Source of the DNA: Bacillaceae bacterium JMAK1
Lineage (GTDB): Bacteria; Bacillota; Bacilli; Bacillales; Marinococcaceae
Reading direction: 5' to 3'
Length of the DNA: 64,000 nt
Assembly (NCBI GenBank): GCA_012970285.1
Contig: JIBW01000007.1
Location: forward strand, 310,001 to 374,000
Both the position numbers and the translations under genes were made by a program. The first letter of the stretch is position 1, and each line of letters begins with the position of its first letter. Below the pieces are notes generated by a model, which was not told where the DNA came from, did no database searches, and saw only the letters and a program-made list of their open reading frames with translations. Shown here piece by piece: positions 35,726-44,150 of this stretch.

Positions 35726-36337
35726 ATGAAGAAGCTGTTAATCTTAGTACCCATGTTTGCGCTTGTAGCGATGCCACTCGCTGTGCAATCTGTAGAGGCA
35801 TCATCAGGAGATGAACTAGAAGTTGAACAATCAAAGGGATCTGATCCTTTAATTACACCAGGATATAGCCCAATTTTCGAATGGGCACCTGAAGAGCAAC
35901 CAATACTCACAAAGGGACCTGGAGCGTCCTTTGAAAAAGAGTTTTTACAAGTCATGTTAACGCATTTCGGATTTGAAACGGACATTGACGGGATTTTTGG
36001 TGAACATACTGAACAACAAGTGAAGAATTTGCAAGCAGATCAGGGAATTACTCAAAGTGGAGTTGTTGACGTTGACACTTGGACGATTCTGCAAGAAGAG
36101 TACGGAAAGAAAATCTTTACGGAAGAGAAAGCCATTACCTTTGCAGAAGAGGCTTTAGATAATGATGATCTTAGATTCGGAATCGTTGGATACAAAGACG
36201 TGATACCAGAAAATAGAAGCTATTATAAAGTTCAAGCAAAAAGCCAAGAGCTGATTGATAATGGTGGAAGTGGAACAGTTGGATACTATGATGTTTATAA
36301 TAATGGGGAAGTTGTTGAATCAGATCCTCCAAAGTAA
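35726..36337 (+). CDS. Secreted protein with peptidoglycan-binding domain
   Basis: 203 residues. Signal peptide (residues 1-26, cleavage near VEA-SS), then a linker and a PG_binding_1 domain (residues about 68-135: FEKEFLQVMLTHFGFETDIDGIFGEHTEQQVKNLQADQGI). The C-terminal 65 residues (FAEEALDNDDLRFGIVGYKDVIP) are unassigned. Likely binds the cell wall. Excellent ribosome binding site TAGGAGGAG. Confidence 0.85.
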   Translation: MKKLLILVPMFALVAMPLAVQSVEASSGDELEVEQSKGSDPLITPGYSPIFEWAPEEQPILTKGPGASFEKEFLQVMLTHFGFETDIDGIFGEHTEQQVKNLQADQGITQSGVVDVDTWTILQEEYGKKIFTEEKAITFAEEALDNDDLRFGIVGYKDVIPENRSYYKVQAKSQELIDNGGSGTVGYYDVYNNGEVVESDPPK

Positions 36338-36374
36338 ATGAGTTTTCCTAATTAAGTCAGTTTTTGTAGTGTCT

Positions 36375-36415
36375 GGCGTGATCCTGTAATAACAAGGATT
36401 GCGCCTTTCTTTGTG
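36375..36415 (+). terminator. Terminator
   Basis: GGCG-n2-ATCCT loop AGGAT-n1-CGCC stem followed by TTTCTTTG, ending the preceding gene. Confidence 0.75.
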
Positions 36416-36465
36416 TATTAGAAAAAAGAATCATAGTAATTTGGCAACCCTGACATATAAAATGA

Positions 36466-36630
36466 TCAGTTCATAAAACGTTTAATAGCTTCAAGACGCG
36501 CTTTATGATGACAATCCTCACATGTGAATTTAGTACCTTTTCGCTCTTTTACAAGTTTATAAAGGGTAGACCCTTCATAGACATTGAACGTTCGCTTGCA
36601 ACTGTAACAAATTAATTCATAACTGAACAT
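36466..36630 (-). CDS. Small zinc-ribbon protein
   Basis: 54 residues, short of the usual calling limit. Two CxxC pairs, CYSC at residue 8 and CEDC at residue 37, spaced like a zinc ribbon, with basic residues between and after. Similar in design to the Bacillus YlaI group (DUF2197). ATG 36630; AAGGAG is 13 nt upstream, longer than usual, but no other in-frame start fits. Function unknown. Confidence 0.7.
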   Translation of the reverse strand: MFSYELICYSCKRTFNVYEGSTLYKLVKERKGTKFTCEDCHHKARLEAIKRFMN

Positions 36631-36827
36631 AACATCCCATCAACTCCTTTTACGGAAATCATTTCTCCCAGACAGTATAACATTCCCTTCCTTCAATGTT
36701 AGATCGAGTTCATGCTGACTTCATAAAAATACCAAAAATGATTAAATTAGTAACTGCACAGCGCTATAATGGAATTACAAAGCTAGTCATGCTCTGTTAT
36801 AACCAAGTAATCGAAGGAGTACTCTCT

Positions 36828-37358
36828 ATGAGAAAAGCGATAACGACTGTTGTAGTAAGTTTATTTACGGTATTAGTCATCGTATTGATTGTTCAATATT
36901 CCGCTCCTAAGAGCGCACAAGTGGGCCATGCCGCACCAGACTTTCTAATCAACACGATAAATCATGAGCATACCGTATCGCTTCAGGATTATGATGATAG
37001 CTTTATTGTAGTAAATTTATGGGCTTCGTGGTGTGACAGTTGCAAAGATAACTTTCAGTTATTAGATCACTTAGACGATCAATACAATGACGATCAATTA
37101 AAAGTTCTCGCTGTTAATATGGAAAGCTTAGAGTTTAATGATCATGGGGTATCAGAGTTTTTACAAGAGCAGCATTACAACATGTCATTTTTACAAAGTA
37201 ATGAGGCGTTTGAAAATAGCTACCCTTATTTAATTGGTGTTCCTACGACGTATTTTATTGACGAAGATAACATCATCATTGACGCTATTTCTGGTGAGTT
37301 GAATCCAAATGGAGTAGAGCAAAAAATGGAATATTATTTTGAGTTTAGGAATGAATGA
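36828..37358 (+). CDS. Membrane-anchored thioredoxin-like protein (TlpA/ResA type)
   Basis: 176 residues. N-terminal signal anchor (MRKAITTVVVSLFTVLVIVL) puts the thioredoxin domain outside the membrane. Motifs: VGHAAPDFLIN, VVNLWASWCDSCKDNF (active-site CDSC near residue 69) and GVPTTYFID with the cis-proline. Likely reduces disulfides of exported proteins or cytochrome c maturation partners. ATG 36828 lies 8 nt after AAGGAG; the longer frame from 36696 is rejected. Confidence 0.88.
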   Translation: MRKAITTVVVSLFTVLVIVLIVQYSAPKSAQVGHAAPDFLINTINHEHTVSLQDYDDSFIVVNLWASWCDSCKDNFQLLDHLDDQYNDDQLKVLAVNMESLEFNDHGVSEFLQEQHYNMSFLQSNEAFENSYPYLIGVPTTYFIDEDNIIIDAISGELNPNGVEQKMEYYFEFRNE

Positions 37359-37462
37359 TTGCTAGGAGCCTTAACGGTGGTTGGTTTACAAGAAAATTAA
37401 GTTGTACGTTACCTTGAGTCGTCAATGGTATGATGAAGCAAGTTAATGTAGGGGGAGAAACG

Positions 37463-37675
37463 ATGCAAGCGCGAAAAAATCCACAGCTTATTTGTCTATC
37501 TATTCTTTTAACAAGTGTAGGTATTACACTTGTGACAGTGCAGTTGATGACTCTCGTTGGAATCATTGAACGGGCATTTCCTTTTATTTTTACAACAGGT
37601 ATTTTAATAGCTTTAGCAGCAGTCTTGAATTTCTATTTATATAAGAACGTGAAGAGTCAAAAGTTGGTTCGATAA
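37463..37675 (+). CDS. Small two-helix membrane protein
   Basis: 70 residues with two hydrophobic segments (residues 10-32 and 36-58) between basic ends (QARKNPQ; KNVKSQKLVR). Start ATG 37463 after GGGGGAG. Family not recognised. Confidence 0.6.
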   Translation: MQARKNPQLICLSILLTSVGITLVTVQLMTLVGIIERAFPFIFTTGILIALAAVLNFYLYKNVKSQKLVR

Positions 37676-37737
37676 TTGAAAGAATAATGCGATATTCTTT
37701 GTAGCATTGGTAGATATTTGTATGGGAAGTGATATAA

Positions 37738-38058
37738 ATGAGAAAAAGCAAATTAGCTTTTACATCGATCGCTTGTGTTGTTTTTATATTTGCGTTAGTA
37801 ACGCTAATACATAAGGAACCTCCTAGCATGGAAACGGTAGTGGATTCATTATGGGAAGAGCATCATGTACAGAGTATACAAGTTGGTGACACAGATCCTG
37901 TTATAGCTGTATCGGTTTATGATCAAGAAGAGATTGTAAAAGTAGAAAAGTATCTTGAACATAATCTCTCTAAAGCGAGCTTGGGACAATACAGTCTTCA
38001 TGTCTTTCTTTATTCCTCCGATGATAAAGAACTTCGGGACAATGCAAGGGGATTGTAG
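37738..38058 (+). CDS. Small exported protein
   Basis: 106 residues. N-terminal helix (residues 6-26) then an acidic soluble domain (VVDSLWEEHHVQSIQVGDTDPVIAVSVYD). Family not recognised. ATG follows GGGAAGTGA. Downstream of it, 38100-38255 reads like a decayed membrane-protein fragment (LWISIIASLTVGVSLV in one frame, continuing in another). Confidence 0.6.
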   Translation: MRKSKLAFTSIACVVFIFALVTLIHKEPPSMETVVDSLWEEHHVQSIQVGDTDPVIAVSVYDQEEIVKVEKYLEHNLSKASLGQYSLHVFLYSSDDKELRDNARGL

Positions 38059-38257
38059 CGCACTTTTAGCGATCAATTATTGTCGTCATCGGTTTTATCA
38101 TTTATGAATGACAGCGAAAGGGAATGAAAGAATCTTTGGATTTCTATTATTGCTTCACTCACGGTTGGTGTTTCTTTGGTCTAGCCTCTATTTCTACTAT
38201 TACGACAGATTCATCTAGAAAAGCAAGAAAGGTTCTCATAGGTTGGATCGAGCAACG

Positions 38258-38288
38258 AAAAAGGAAACAGCTCTACTGAAAAGAGCTG
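38258..38288 (-). terminator. Terminator of the RibD/DHFR-like gene
   Basis: On the minus strand CAGCTCT-n7-AGAGCTG followed by TTTCCTTTTT. Confidence 0.7.
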
Positions 38289-38304
38289 CTTCGTATCGAC
38301 TAAT

Positions 38305-38832
38305 TTACTTTTTCACTTTATAATGCAATTCCACAAATTGATTAAAGTGTTGTGTTCCTTTTAATGAAAGGTTTAACGTATGATCTCCACCTTTGAATAA
38401 TGGAATTCCTTTACCGATGATCGTCGGAGCAATTGTGATGATGAACTCATCAATTAACTTCTCTCGTATAAAATCAGATAATAATTCTCCTCCACCTACA
38501 AGCCAAATGTTTTTGCCTTTCTGATGGTTTAGCTTCTGAATAAAATGAGAAACATCGTCATTAATGAACGTTACATGTTCAGTATCTTTAGCGGATGAGC
38601 GTGTGAATACGTAGCACTCTTTATTTTTATAAGGGAATTCTCCAGCTTCTTCATTCATTATCCAGTCGTACGTTCTTTTTCCCATAATAACGGTATCAAC
38701 GGTTTCATAGAACTCTGAAAATCCATTATCACCTTCGCCTTCTACGTTAAATAACCATTCTAGAGATTCATCTTCTGTAGCAATGTATCCATCTAAACTT
38801 GATGCAATAAATACGACGATTTTTCGTGTCAT
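38305..38832 (-). CDS. RibD C-terminal/dihydrofolate-reductase-fold oxidoreductase
   Basis: 175 residues. Motifs of the DHFR-like RibD_C family: KIVVFIASSLDGYIA at the start, DTVIMGKRTYDWIM, IWLVGGGELLSDFI, IIGKGIPLF. Predicted NADPH-dependent reductase of unknown substrate, like Bacillus YyaP/YwjB. ATG 38832 after AAAGGTGATG preferred over the overlapping GTG 38841. Divergent from the WYL regulator, with a shared operator between them. Confidence 0.88.
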   Translation of the reverse strand: MTRKIVVFIASSLDGYIATEDESLEWLFNVEGEGDNGFSEFYETVDTVIMGKRTYDWIMNEEAGEFPYKNKECYVFTRSSAKDTEHVTFINDDVSHFIQKLNHQKGKNIWLVGGGELLSDFIREKLIDEFIITIAPTIIGKGIPLFKGGDHTLNLSLKGTQHFNQFVELHYKVKK

Positions 38833-38875
38833 AACCATCACCTTTCTTTCTGCTGTAGATTAAGTATACAATTAA

Positions 38876-38898
38876 AATATGACACCTTATGTCATATT
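38876..38898. promoter_or_regulatory. Inverted repeat between divergent genes
   Basis: AATATGACA-n5-TGTCATATT, a perfect 9-bp inverted repeat in the 106-nt space between the reductase and the WYL regulator. Likely operator of that regulator, by position. Confidence 0.65.
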
Positions 38899-38938
38899 AG
38901 ATTATCTATTTATATTATCACCTAAGGGGATTAATCGT

Positions 38939-39898
38939 ATGAGAGCAGATCGATTGATGACAATTATGATCTTGTTGCAAAACAGAGGGAAAATGACAGC
39001 AAAGGAATTGGCTGAAGAACTAGAGGTGTCCGATCGAACAATTCTTAGGGATATGGATGCATTAAGTACTGCAGGGATTCCTGTTGTCTCGGATCGGGGA
39101 AAAGACGGAGGTTGGCGCTTAGTGGACAACTTTCGTAGTCAGTTAAGTGGGCTCACAATGAACGACTTGAAATCGTTGTTTCTTTTCCCTTCAGGAAAAG
39201 TACTTGAAGAATTAGGATTAAATAGTGGAGCCTTAGACGCTCGCCATAAGTTACTAGCGGCCATACCGGGAACGTATCGAGACGAAGCAGAAGCGATGTG
39301 GGAAAGAATTCATATCGATTCAAGTACATGGCGACAATCTAAAGAAAACGTTGATGCTTTACAGACCGTTCAACAAGCGGTGTGGGAAGGTAAGAAGTTA
39401 ACCATTCTCTATATACAAGCAGATGGGGAACTAAAAGAACGATTGGTTGAACCGTTAGGGCTCGTAGCAAAGGGGAATACTTGGTATCTCGTTGCAATAA
39501 GAGATTCGGAATTTCGTAATTACAGAGTGTCCCGAATACACAAGGCCATTGTTGAAAACGAAACTTTTATAAGACCAGCTAATTTCATATTGGCTGCGTA
39601 CTGGGAACAGTCAAAAGAAGAATTCATTCAACGTTTACCAGCCTACGACGTCCAAGTTGAAATTCATCCATCCGTGATGAAGCGGCTATATTTTACGAGT
39701 AAGTTTGTTCAAGTGATAAAAAAAGAAAGTTCAAATCCAGATCAGTGGATCGAGGCAACGTTAAGATTTAATGCAGAACAAGAAGCCGTTGAGTATATCG
39801 TAGGGTTTGCGAATAAAATGAAGATTATTGCCCCAAAGGATTTGAAGAGTAAAGTGGTATCGTTAGCAAATTCCGTAATTAATTTTTACAAAGAGTAA
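38939..39898 (+). CDS. HTH-WYL family transcriptional regulator (YafY type)
   Basis: 319 residues. N-terminal winged helix (MRADRLMTIMILLQNRGKMTAKELAEELEVSDRTILRDMDALS), a WYL domain (residues about 140-225; WYLVAIRDSEFRNYRVSRI) and a C-terminal WCX-like segment. Senses an unknown ligand, often nucleotides, and controls the neighbouring gene. ATG 38939 after AAGGGGA; the frame opens at 38879 inside the operator and is rejected. Confidence 0.92.
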   Translation: MRADRLMTIMILLQNRGKMTAKELAEELEVSDRTILRDMDALSTAGIPVVSDRGKDGGWRLVDNFRSQLSGLTMNDLKSLFLFPSGKVLEELGLNSGALDARHKLLAAIPGTYRDEAEAMWERIHIDSSTWRQSKENVDALQTVQQAVWEGKKLTILYIQADGELKERLVEPLGLVAKGNTWYLVAIRDSEFRNYRVSRIHKAIVENETFIRPANFILAAYWEQSKEEFIQRLPAYDVQVEIHPSVMKRLYFTSKFVQVIKKESSNPDQWIEATLRFNAEQEAVEYIVGFANKMKIIAPKDLKSKVVSLANSVINFYKE

Positions 39899-39936
39899 TT
39901 AGGAAATCTTCATAAATAAGGATTGGAGGTACACCA

Positions 39937-40170
39937 TTGTTACTGATTTTAAGACTTGTGATAGCCATCGTAGTTGTCGTGTTATCGGTAATTAGTATCA
40001 TTACTGAAAGCTATGATTTTGGCAAGTATACAATCGGGCTTTTAGGGATTATGTTTATCATAATGGGGGTCGATGAATTTAAAAAAGATCGTAGTTTTTT
40101 TGCGATCTTCTGCTTCCTAGTAGCACTCTTTTCGTTGTACGTTTCAATAAATAATTTCCTAATGAGTTAG
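39937..40170 (+). CDS. Small membrane protein (DUF3953-like)
   Basis: 77 residues, three hydrophobic segments with a central DEFKKDRSF loop that is typical of the DUF3953 group (GVDEFKK). Starts with TTG 39937, 8 nt after GGAGG. Follows the WYL gene by 38 nt and may be cotranscribed. Function unknown. Confidence 0.75.
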   Translation: MLLILRLVIAIVVVVLSVISIITESYDFGKYTIGLLGIMFIIMGVDEFKKDRSFFAIFCFLVALFSLYVSINNFLMS

Positions 40171-40239
40171 AAATGACATGTTGAAAGTTACCCAGTTGTC
40201 CAATGAGTAGAACGTTAAGAACTATGGGGGTGGATAAAG

Positions 40240-40779
40240 ATTGGCTCATTTGTCTTTTATTTGATCTTCAATAGCGTTTTTTGCATCATACTTACTTTTG
40301 TTCATGAAACCGGGCATTACCTCTTTGGCAGGTATATAGGAATTCCAAAAGAGAGAATACGTATTAAGATGAAAACGCTCCTACCTCATGTAGCGATTAA
40401 AAGAAGCGGTAAGTGGATTTCACCTGTTCATTATGAAGCATATACAGAGGCTTATTTTGAATATGACCGGGAAGGTCGTTATTCATTTAGTTTTATTAAT
40501 GCGGGATTTATCGCGGAATTGGTATTTATATTAAGCTGTGTACCAGTATTTAACGTTGTTCTAGGTTATCCTCCGCTAAGCATTTCGTTACTTTTAACGG
40601 CACTTGTTATCTACATTGTTTATTTAGGGATGAGTATTTTTATGACGATGAGAACGAGAACTCCTTGGGGAGACTTTGGAGCAATGTGGCACCTATCGAA
40701 ACGTCAAACAACACTTATAATTGCGCTATCTATAGCAATCAAAGTTAGTTTGCTAATGTATTCGATCTTGTTGGTGTAA
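40240..40779 (+). CDS. Membrane protein with HExxH motif (M50-like)
   Basis: About 179 residues, four helices. HETGH in FVHETGHYLFG near the N-terminus is a zinc-metalloprotease-type HExxH as in site-2 protease-like proteins; a possible third ligand Asp lies in TPWGDFGA. Start uncertain: TTG 40261 has no binding site, whereas GGGGGTGG (40226-40233) is 6-7 nt before an in-frame ATT at 40240, which would also complete the first helix. The coordinates use ATT. Confidence 0.6.
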   Translation: MGSFVFYLIFNSVFCIILTFVHETGHYLFGRYIGIPKERIRIKMKTLLPHVAIKRSGKWISPVHYEAYTEAYFEYDREGRYSFSFINAGFIAELVFILSCVPVFNVVLGYPPLSISLLLTALVIYIVYLGMSIFMTMRTRTPWGDFGAMWHLSKRQTTLIIALSIAIKVSLLMYSILLV

Positions 40780-40801
40780 TCCATAAAAGAAGTAAGTATG
40801 G

Positions 40802-41002
40802 TTATTCGCCCCATAACTTGCCGACAACCAACAAACGTAAACCTACAAAAATGACTCCAAAAATAAAACCTGTCAGTGCATTTAATAAAATGGAAGTAAC
40901 CGATAGTGTGTCACCAAGTAGTATGGACCAAACCATATAGAGAAGTGGCATTGCAATTGTTGGGATTAAGATAAAAAGAAGAACGGTTAGTAAACGATTC
41001 AT
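40802..41002 (-). CDS. Small two-helix membrane protein
   Basis: 66 residues, two to three hydrophobic segments, ending VVGKLWGE. Well placed binding site AGAGGTGATCC. No family recognised. Convergent with the HExxH gene; 23 nt separate them. Confidence 0.65.
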   Translation of the reverse strand: MNRLLTVLLFILIPTIAMPLLYMVWSILLGDTLSVTSILLNALTGFIFGVIFVGLRLLVVGKLWGE

Positions 41003-41093
41003 AGGATCACCTCTTGTTATCCAATACCCGACTTCGTTAAAACAATGTCATAACTATTCGACAAATGAATCACAATTATCGGTATTGCACTCA

Positions 41094-41214
41094 TTGATTT
41101 TCACAAGAAATCTACTATACAATCAAGAATACGACTCATGTGAGGGTGAACCATTATGAAGAAAACAGATGAAACTGCCTCCTAAATCATTGTACAACAC
41201 TAATTTAGGAGGCA
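41094..41214 (+). promoter_or_regulatory. cat promoter and translational attenuator
   Basis: TTGATT (41094-41099), 16 nt, TATACA (41116-41121). A perfect 12-bp stem, TGCCTCCTAAAT (41176-41187) with ATTTAGGAGGCA (41203-41214), buries the cat ribosome binding site. The left arm overlaps the end of the 9-codon leader. This is the known drug-inducible cat attenuation layout: a ribosome stalled on the leader opens the stem. Confidence 0.95.
41156..41185 (+). CDS. cat leader peptide
   Basis: Nine codons encoding M-K-K-T-D-E-T-A-S, preceded by GAGGGTGAA. Length and sequence match cat leader peptides of staphylococcal/bacillary genes such as that of pC194 (M-K-K-S-E-D-Y-S-S as recalled). Its translation controls the downstream stem. 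Confidence 0.92.
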   Translation: MKKTDETAS

Positions 41215-41221
41215 ATTGTAT

Positions 41222-41869
41222 ATGACATTTCATACGATTAATCTAGAGAATTGGGAACGTAAAGAATACTTTAATCACTATTTAAATCAACAGACAACAT
41301 TTAGCATGACAACAGATATCGAGATTAGTTCTTTAAAAGCTGCGATTAAAAGAGAAGGATACAAATTTTACCCAACATTTATTTACATGGTGACAGAGGT
41401 GATAAATGCAAATGAATCATTTCGAGTAAGCTTCAATGATGAAGGCAAGTTGGGATATTGGCAGAAATTGATTCCCCTGTATACGATTTTTGATGAACAC
41501 AAACAATCGTTTTCTAACCTTTGGACAGTAGCAACAGGCAATGTTGCGACCTTTCAAGAAGACTATAATCGGGACCTAGATGAGTACAATCATGTAGGCG
41601 GCTTGTTCCCTAAACGTCCGGTACCTGCCAACACATTTCCCATCTCGATGATTCCATGGAACTCTTTCAGTGGATTTAATTTAAATGTAGGAAATGGTGG
41701 AAATTTTCTATTGCCAATTATTACAGCGGGAAAATATTATTCGAAAGGTACAGCAACGTATTTACCTGTTTCTTTGCAAGTGCATCACGCGGTCTGTGAT
41801 GGCTATCACGCAGCATTGTTTATGAATCAATTGCAAGAGTTAGCAAGGAACACAAACAATTGGCTATAA
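41222..41869 (+). CDS. cat: Type A chloramphenicol O-acetyltransferase
   Basis: Acetylates chloramphenicol with acetyl-CoA, inactivating it. 215 residues; start MTFHTINLENWERKEYF is the classic CAT N-terminus, and the catalytic motif is VHHAVCDGYHA near residue 190 (second His acts as base). SIIPWNSF-like PISMIPWNSFSGFNL and the Asp near the C-terminus are also present. ATG 41222 is 8 nt after TAGGAGGC; the frame from TTG 41216 is rejected. No mobile element flanks it, which suits a resident chromosomal cat. Confidence 0.95.
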   Translation: MTFHTINLENWERKEYFNHYLNQQTTFSMTTDIEISSLKAAIKREGYKFYPTFIYMVTEVINANESFRVSFNDEGKLGYWQKLIPLYTIFDEHKQSFSNLWTVATGNVATFQEDYNRDLDEYNHVGGLFPKRPVPANTFPISMIPWNSFSGFNLNVGNGGNFLLPIITAGKYYSKGTATYLPVSLQVHHAVCDGYHAALFMNQLQELARNTNNWL

Positions 41870-41880
41870 AGTAAGTAAGC

Positions 41881-41912
41881 AACGGCTGTATATAGTTACA
41901 GCCGTTCTTTAT
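41881..41912 (+). terminator. Terminator of cat
   Basis: AACGGCTGTA-n6-TACAGCCGTT followed by CTTTATTT. Confidence 0.88.
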
Positions 41913-42034
41913 TTGAAAGCTCGTTGTGATAGAGAGTAACCGCTAAGCGAGTGCACATTTATTTGAATTGCCCGCACTTAAAGTGGCGTCTGCACACTAT
42001 ACTGTATAGAACTAAATATAAAAAGGAGGATTCC

Positions 42035-42598
42035 ATGAGCTGCGGAGATAATTTAGGTGGGTATAGAAAGCGGGCTGTTCAAAAAGAAAGTTGTCCATTA
42101 GGGAAAGGAAGAACAGTTGTAGATTTTGATTTTTTTAATCAATCAGGAGAGGTGTTACTACCTATTAGTGGTTTTGATAGTGGCACACCCCAAGCTAATG
42201 TAATGAATGAACAAGTGATTGGAAGTATTGAATTTGATAATTTATGCAGTGGAGATTTAGTGAAAATCGACGGATCAGGTGAAGCAAACTTTCCAGCAAG
42301 TTTTGAAACTGGTAATACGACAATCGTCATCAAAATCCGTAGAGTAGATCGTTCACAGACAAATCCATTACTAGGTGCTGCTGTATTTAGTAGGGCTTTC
42401 AATTTGGACACAAGTATATTGGGTAGTGATCTATTGGGGAATGTTTTGTTTCCAATCGATTTTACAGATTATATTAATAGAAATAATGAGTCAGTAAGTT
42501 ATGTTATTACAGGTGCCGCAATCCAGCCTTTCTCAGGTGAGGGTGTAGTAGCAGTTTCTAATACGAACATCACTGGCACAGTTTTTAGAAGTAATTAA
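42035..42598 (+). CDS. Beta-rich protein of unknown function
   Basis: 187 residues with no signal peptide or membrane helix. Starts MSCGDNLGGYRKRAV and shows a long alternating strand pattern with many Gly/Asn/Ser (VVDFDFFNQSGEVLLPISGF; GTVFRSN at the end). Two Cys near the N-terminus and one in DNLCSG. Could be a spore-coat or surface-layer protein, but nothing in the sequence proves it. ATG 42035 after AAAAGGAGGA; the frame from 41951 is rejected. Confidence 0.7.
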   Translation: MSCGDNLGGYRKRAVQKESCPLGKGRTVVDFDFFNQSGEVLLPISGFDSGTPQANVMNEQVIGSIEFDNLCSGDLVKIDGSGEANFPASFETGNTTIVIKIRRVDRSQTNPLLGAAVFSRAFNLDTSILGSDLLGNVLFPIDFTDYINRNNESVSYVITGAAIQPFSGEGVVAVSNTNITGTVFRSN

Positions 42599-42814
42599 GC
42601 TAAGTTTTTTATGAAAAGTATAATAACCTCCTCTTAAGCCGTGGAAAATAATCTAGAATTAGAGGGGGATTTCTTAGACGAGAGATTTTCTACATAAATA
42701 AGCGACGATCGAATTTCTTTAGTTATACATCATTAAATGATAAAATTACAAATAATAAAAATGTTTTGTTTAATATCCAGGCGGGGAATCTTGAACGAAT
42801 AGAGGTATGAACGG

Positions 42815-42925
42815 ATGAGCAACAAAACGAATAAAAAAATGAAGGCGACTAAGAAGGATTGGTTATCTGTGTTAGCTGAAATGACGGTTTATGTTGGTGC
42901 GTTTATTCGTGGTTTCTTAAAGTAA
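42815..42925 (+). CDS. Basic 36-residue peptide
   Basis: Frame of 36 residues: a Lys-rich start (MSNKTNKKMKATKKDW) then an amphipathic/hydrophobic helix (LSVLAEMTVYVGAFIRGFLK). AGAGGT lies 8 nt upstream and a hairpin terminator 17 nt downstream, so it forms a complete small transcription unit. Not recognised; may be a membrane-associated small protein. Confidence 0.6.
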   Translation: MSNKTNKKMKATKKDWLSVLAEMTVYVGAFIRGFLK

Positions 42926-42941
42926 CAATCCAATCGTAATG

Positions 42942-42976
42942 AAAATCAGTGCTGAGAGTACTGCAGTGATTTTTAT
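42942..42976 (+). terminator. Terminator of the 36-residue ORF
   Basis: AAAATCAGTGC / GCAGTGATTTT stem with one mismatch, then T-rich tail. Confidence 0.7.
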
Positions 42977-43048
42977 TTGAAAGGAAGTTGTTCGAAAAAA
43001 CGATGTAGCTATGCTTGTAGGTCTCAGCAATTTTGTTAGGGGGTAAAA

Positions 43049-43666
43049 ATGGATTTAACATCATTAATCTTAAGCTCCATCTTGCAAGTGTTGCTCTTTA
43101 CTTCTATTCCATTTATTTTTTGGCTGTTAACCGCAAGAAAAGACGTAAAGTTCTTTGGCTACATTGGCTTACATCGAATAAAGATGAATACGTCTGTTTT
43201 AAAATATAGTGCGTACCTCATAGGAATGATTTTCCTTATGCTAGCTATTATCGGGTTGATGGCAGTCAGTGGATTGAGTGACTCCAGTGACATTGCAATC
43301 GCACAATTCGCAGGATACGGTATCGTAGCAATCATCCCGGCATTGTTTTATGCATTTATCCAAACTGGTTTATCCGAAGAGATCTTTTTTCGTGGATTTG
43401 TTGCGAAGAGGCTTATAAACAAGCTAGGTTTTCGTTTAGGCAACTTCGTGCAAGCATTCATTTTTGGAGTCGTGCACGGCATCATGTTTATTTTTATCAC
43501 TAACTTCTTAGTAGCAATGATGATTATTACCGTAACAGGCGTTTGTGCTTATCTTTTAGGTTGGATGAACGAAATGAAGTCTGGAGGATCAATTTTACCG
43601 AGTTGGTTAATCCATTCAGTCGGCAACTTTATTGGCGCGATTTTTATTATGTTTAACATCATATAA
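43049..43666 (+). CDS. CPBP-family intramembrane metalloprotease-like protein
   Basis: 205 residues, about six helices. The ABI/CPBP motifs are present: EEIFFRG (motif 1) near residue 113, FGVVHG (motif 2) and a final SWLIHSVGNF (motif 3). Proteases of this type (Rce1-like) cut within membranes; in Bacillus several act on anti-sigma factors or peptides. ATG after GGGGGT. The following SnoaL-like gene starts 15 nt after its stop and is probably cotranscribed. Confidence 0.9.
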   Translation: MDLTSLILSSILQVLLFTSIPFIFWLLTARKDVKFFGYIGLHRIKMNTSVLKYSAYLIGMIFLMLAIIGLMAVSGLSDSSDIAIAQFAGYGIVAIIPALFYAFIQTGLSEEIFFRGFVAKRLINKLGFRLGNFVQAFIFGVVHGIMFIFITNFLVAMMIITVTGVCAYLLGWMNEMKSGGSILPSWLIHSVGNFIGAIFIMFNII

Positions 43667-43681
43667 AAGGGAGGCGTGAAA

Positions 43682-44059
43682 ATGGAAGTATGGGACGCGA
43701 TCACGAACTACCGTACTGATTTGAATCTTGGAGGTGTGGAGAAAATTAATGGTTGGGTTTCAGAGAATTTTATAGGGTACTTTGGGTATTACAATGATGT
43801 TGATTATCGTGTGTATCATGGGCAGGAATATCGTGATGACAATAAACAAACCTTTTTAGGGTATAAAGGGAAAAATGCTACGTTCGAGTACAATGACCTT
43901 ACATATAACTTGAGGAAGAACGATGAATTCATTTTGACAGCAACGATTGATTTCTATCTTGAAGGTCAGAAGCAAACGACTGTGTTGACAGTAGAGGTAT
44001 TCAAAAAAGAAACGATAGGCTGGAAGCTTTATCGTCAACATATGGAACATTACGGATAA
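43682..44059 (+). CDS. SnoaL/DUF4440-like protein, copy 1
   Basis: 125 residues, NTF2-like fold pattern: ENFIGYFGYYND, TFLGYKGKNATFEYNDLTYNL, VLTVEVFKKETIGWKLYRQHME. It is clearly related to the protein at 62128 (shared NFIGY, YKGK, LT, LEV/VEV-xKKE, GW-R). ATG 43682 is 7 nt after GGGAGG; GTG 43676 overlaps the site. Ligand unknown. Confidence 0.75.
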   Translation: MEVWDAITNYRTDLNLGGVEKINGWVSENFIGYFGYYNDVDYRVYHGQEYRDDNKQTFLGYKGKNATFEYNDLTYNLRKNDEFILTATIDFYLEGQKQTTVLTVEVFKKETIGWKLYRQHMEHYG

Positions 44060-44150
44060 TTAGTTGGTTAGCGCGGATTCATCCTACTATTCTCATTACA
44101 TAAACAATTAATGGTAGTATAGTAGTATATTTTATGAAGAGGATGATCCG

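Noticed and set aside
41094-41912. Mobile resistance cassette carrying cat
   Set aside because: No transposase, inverted terminal repeats, integrase or plasmid genes flank it.
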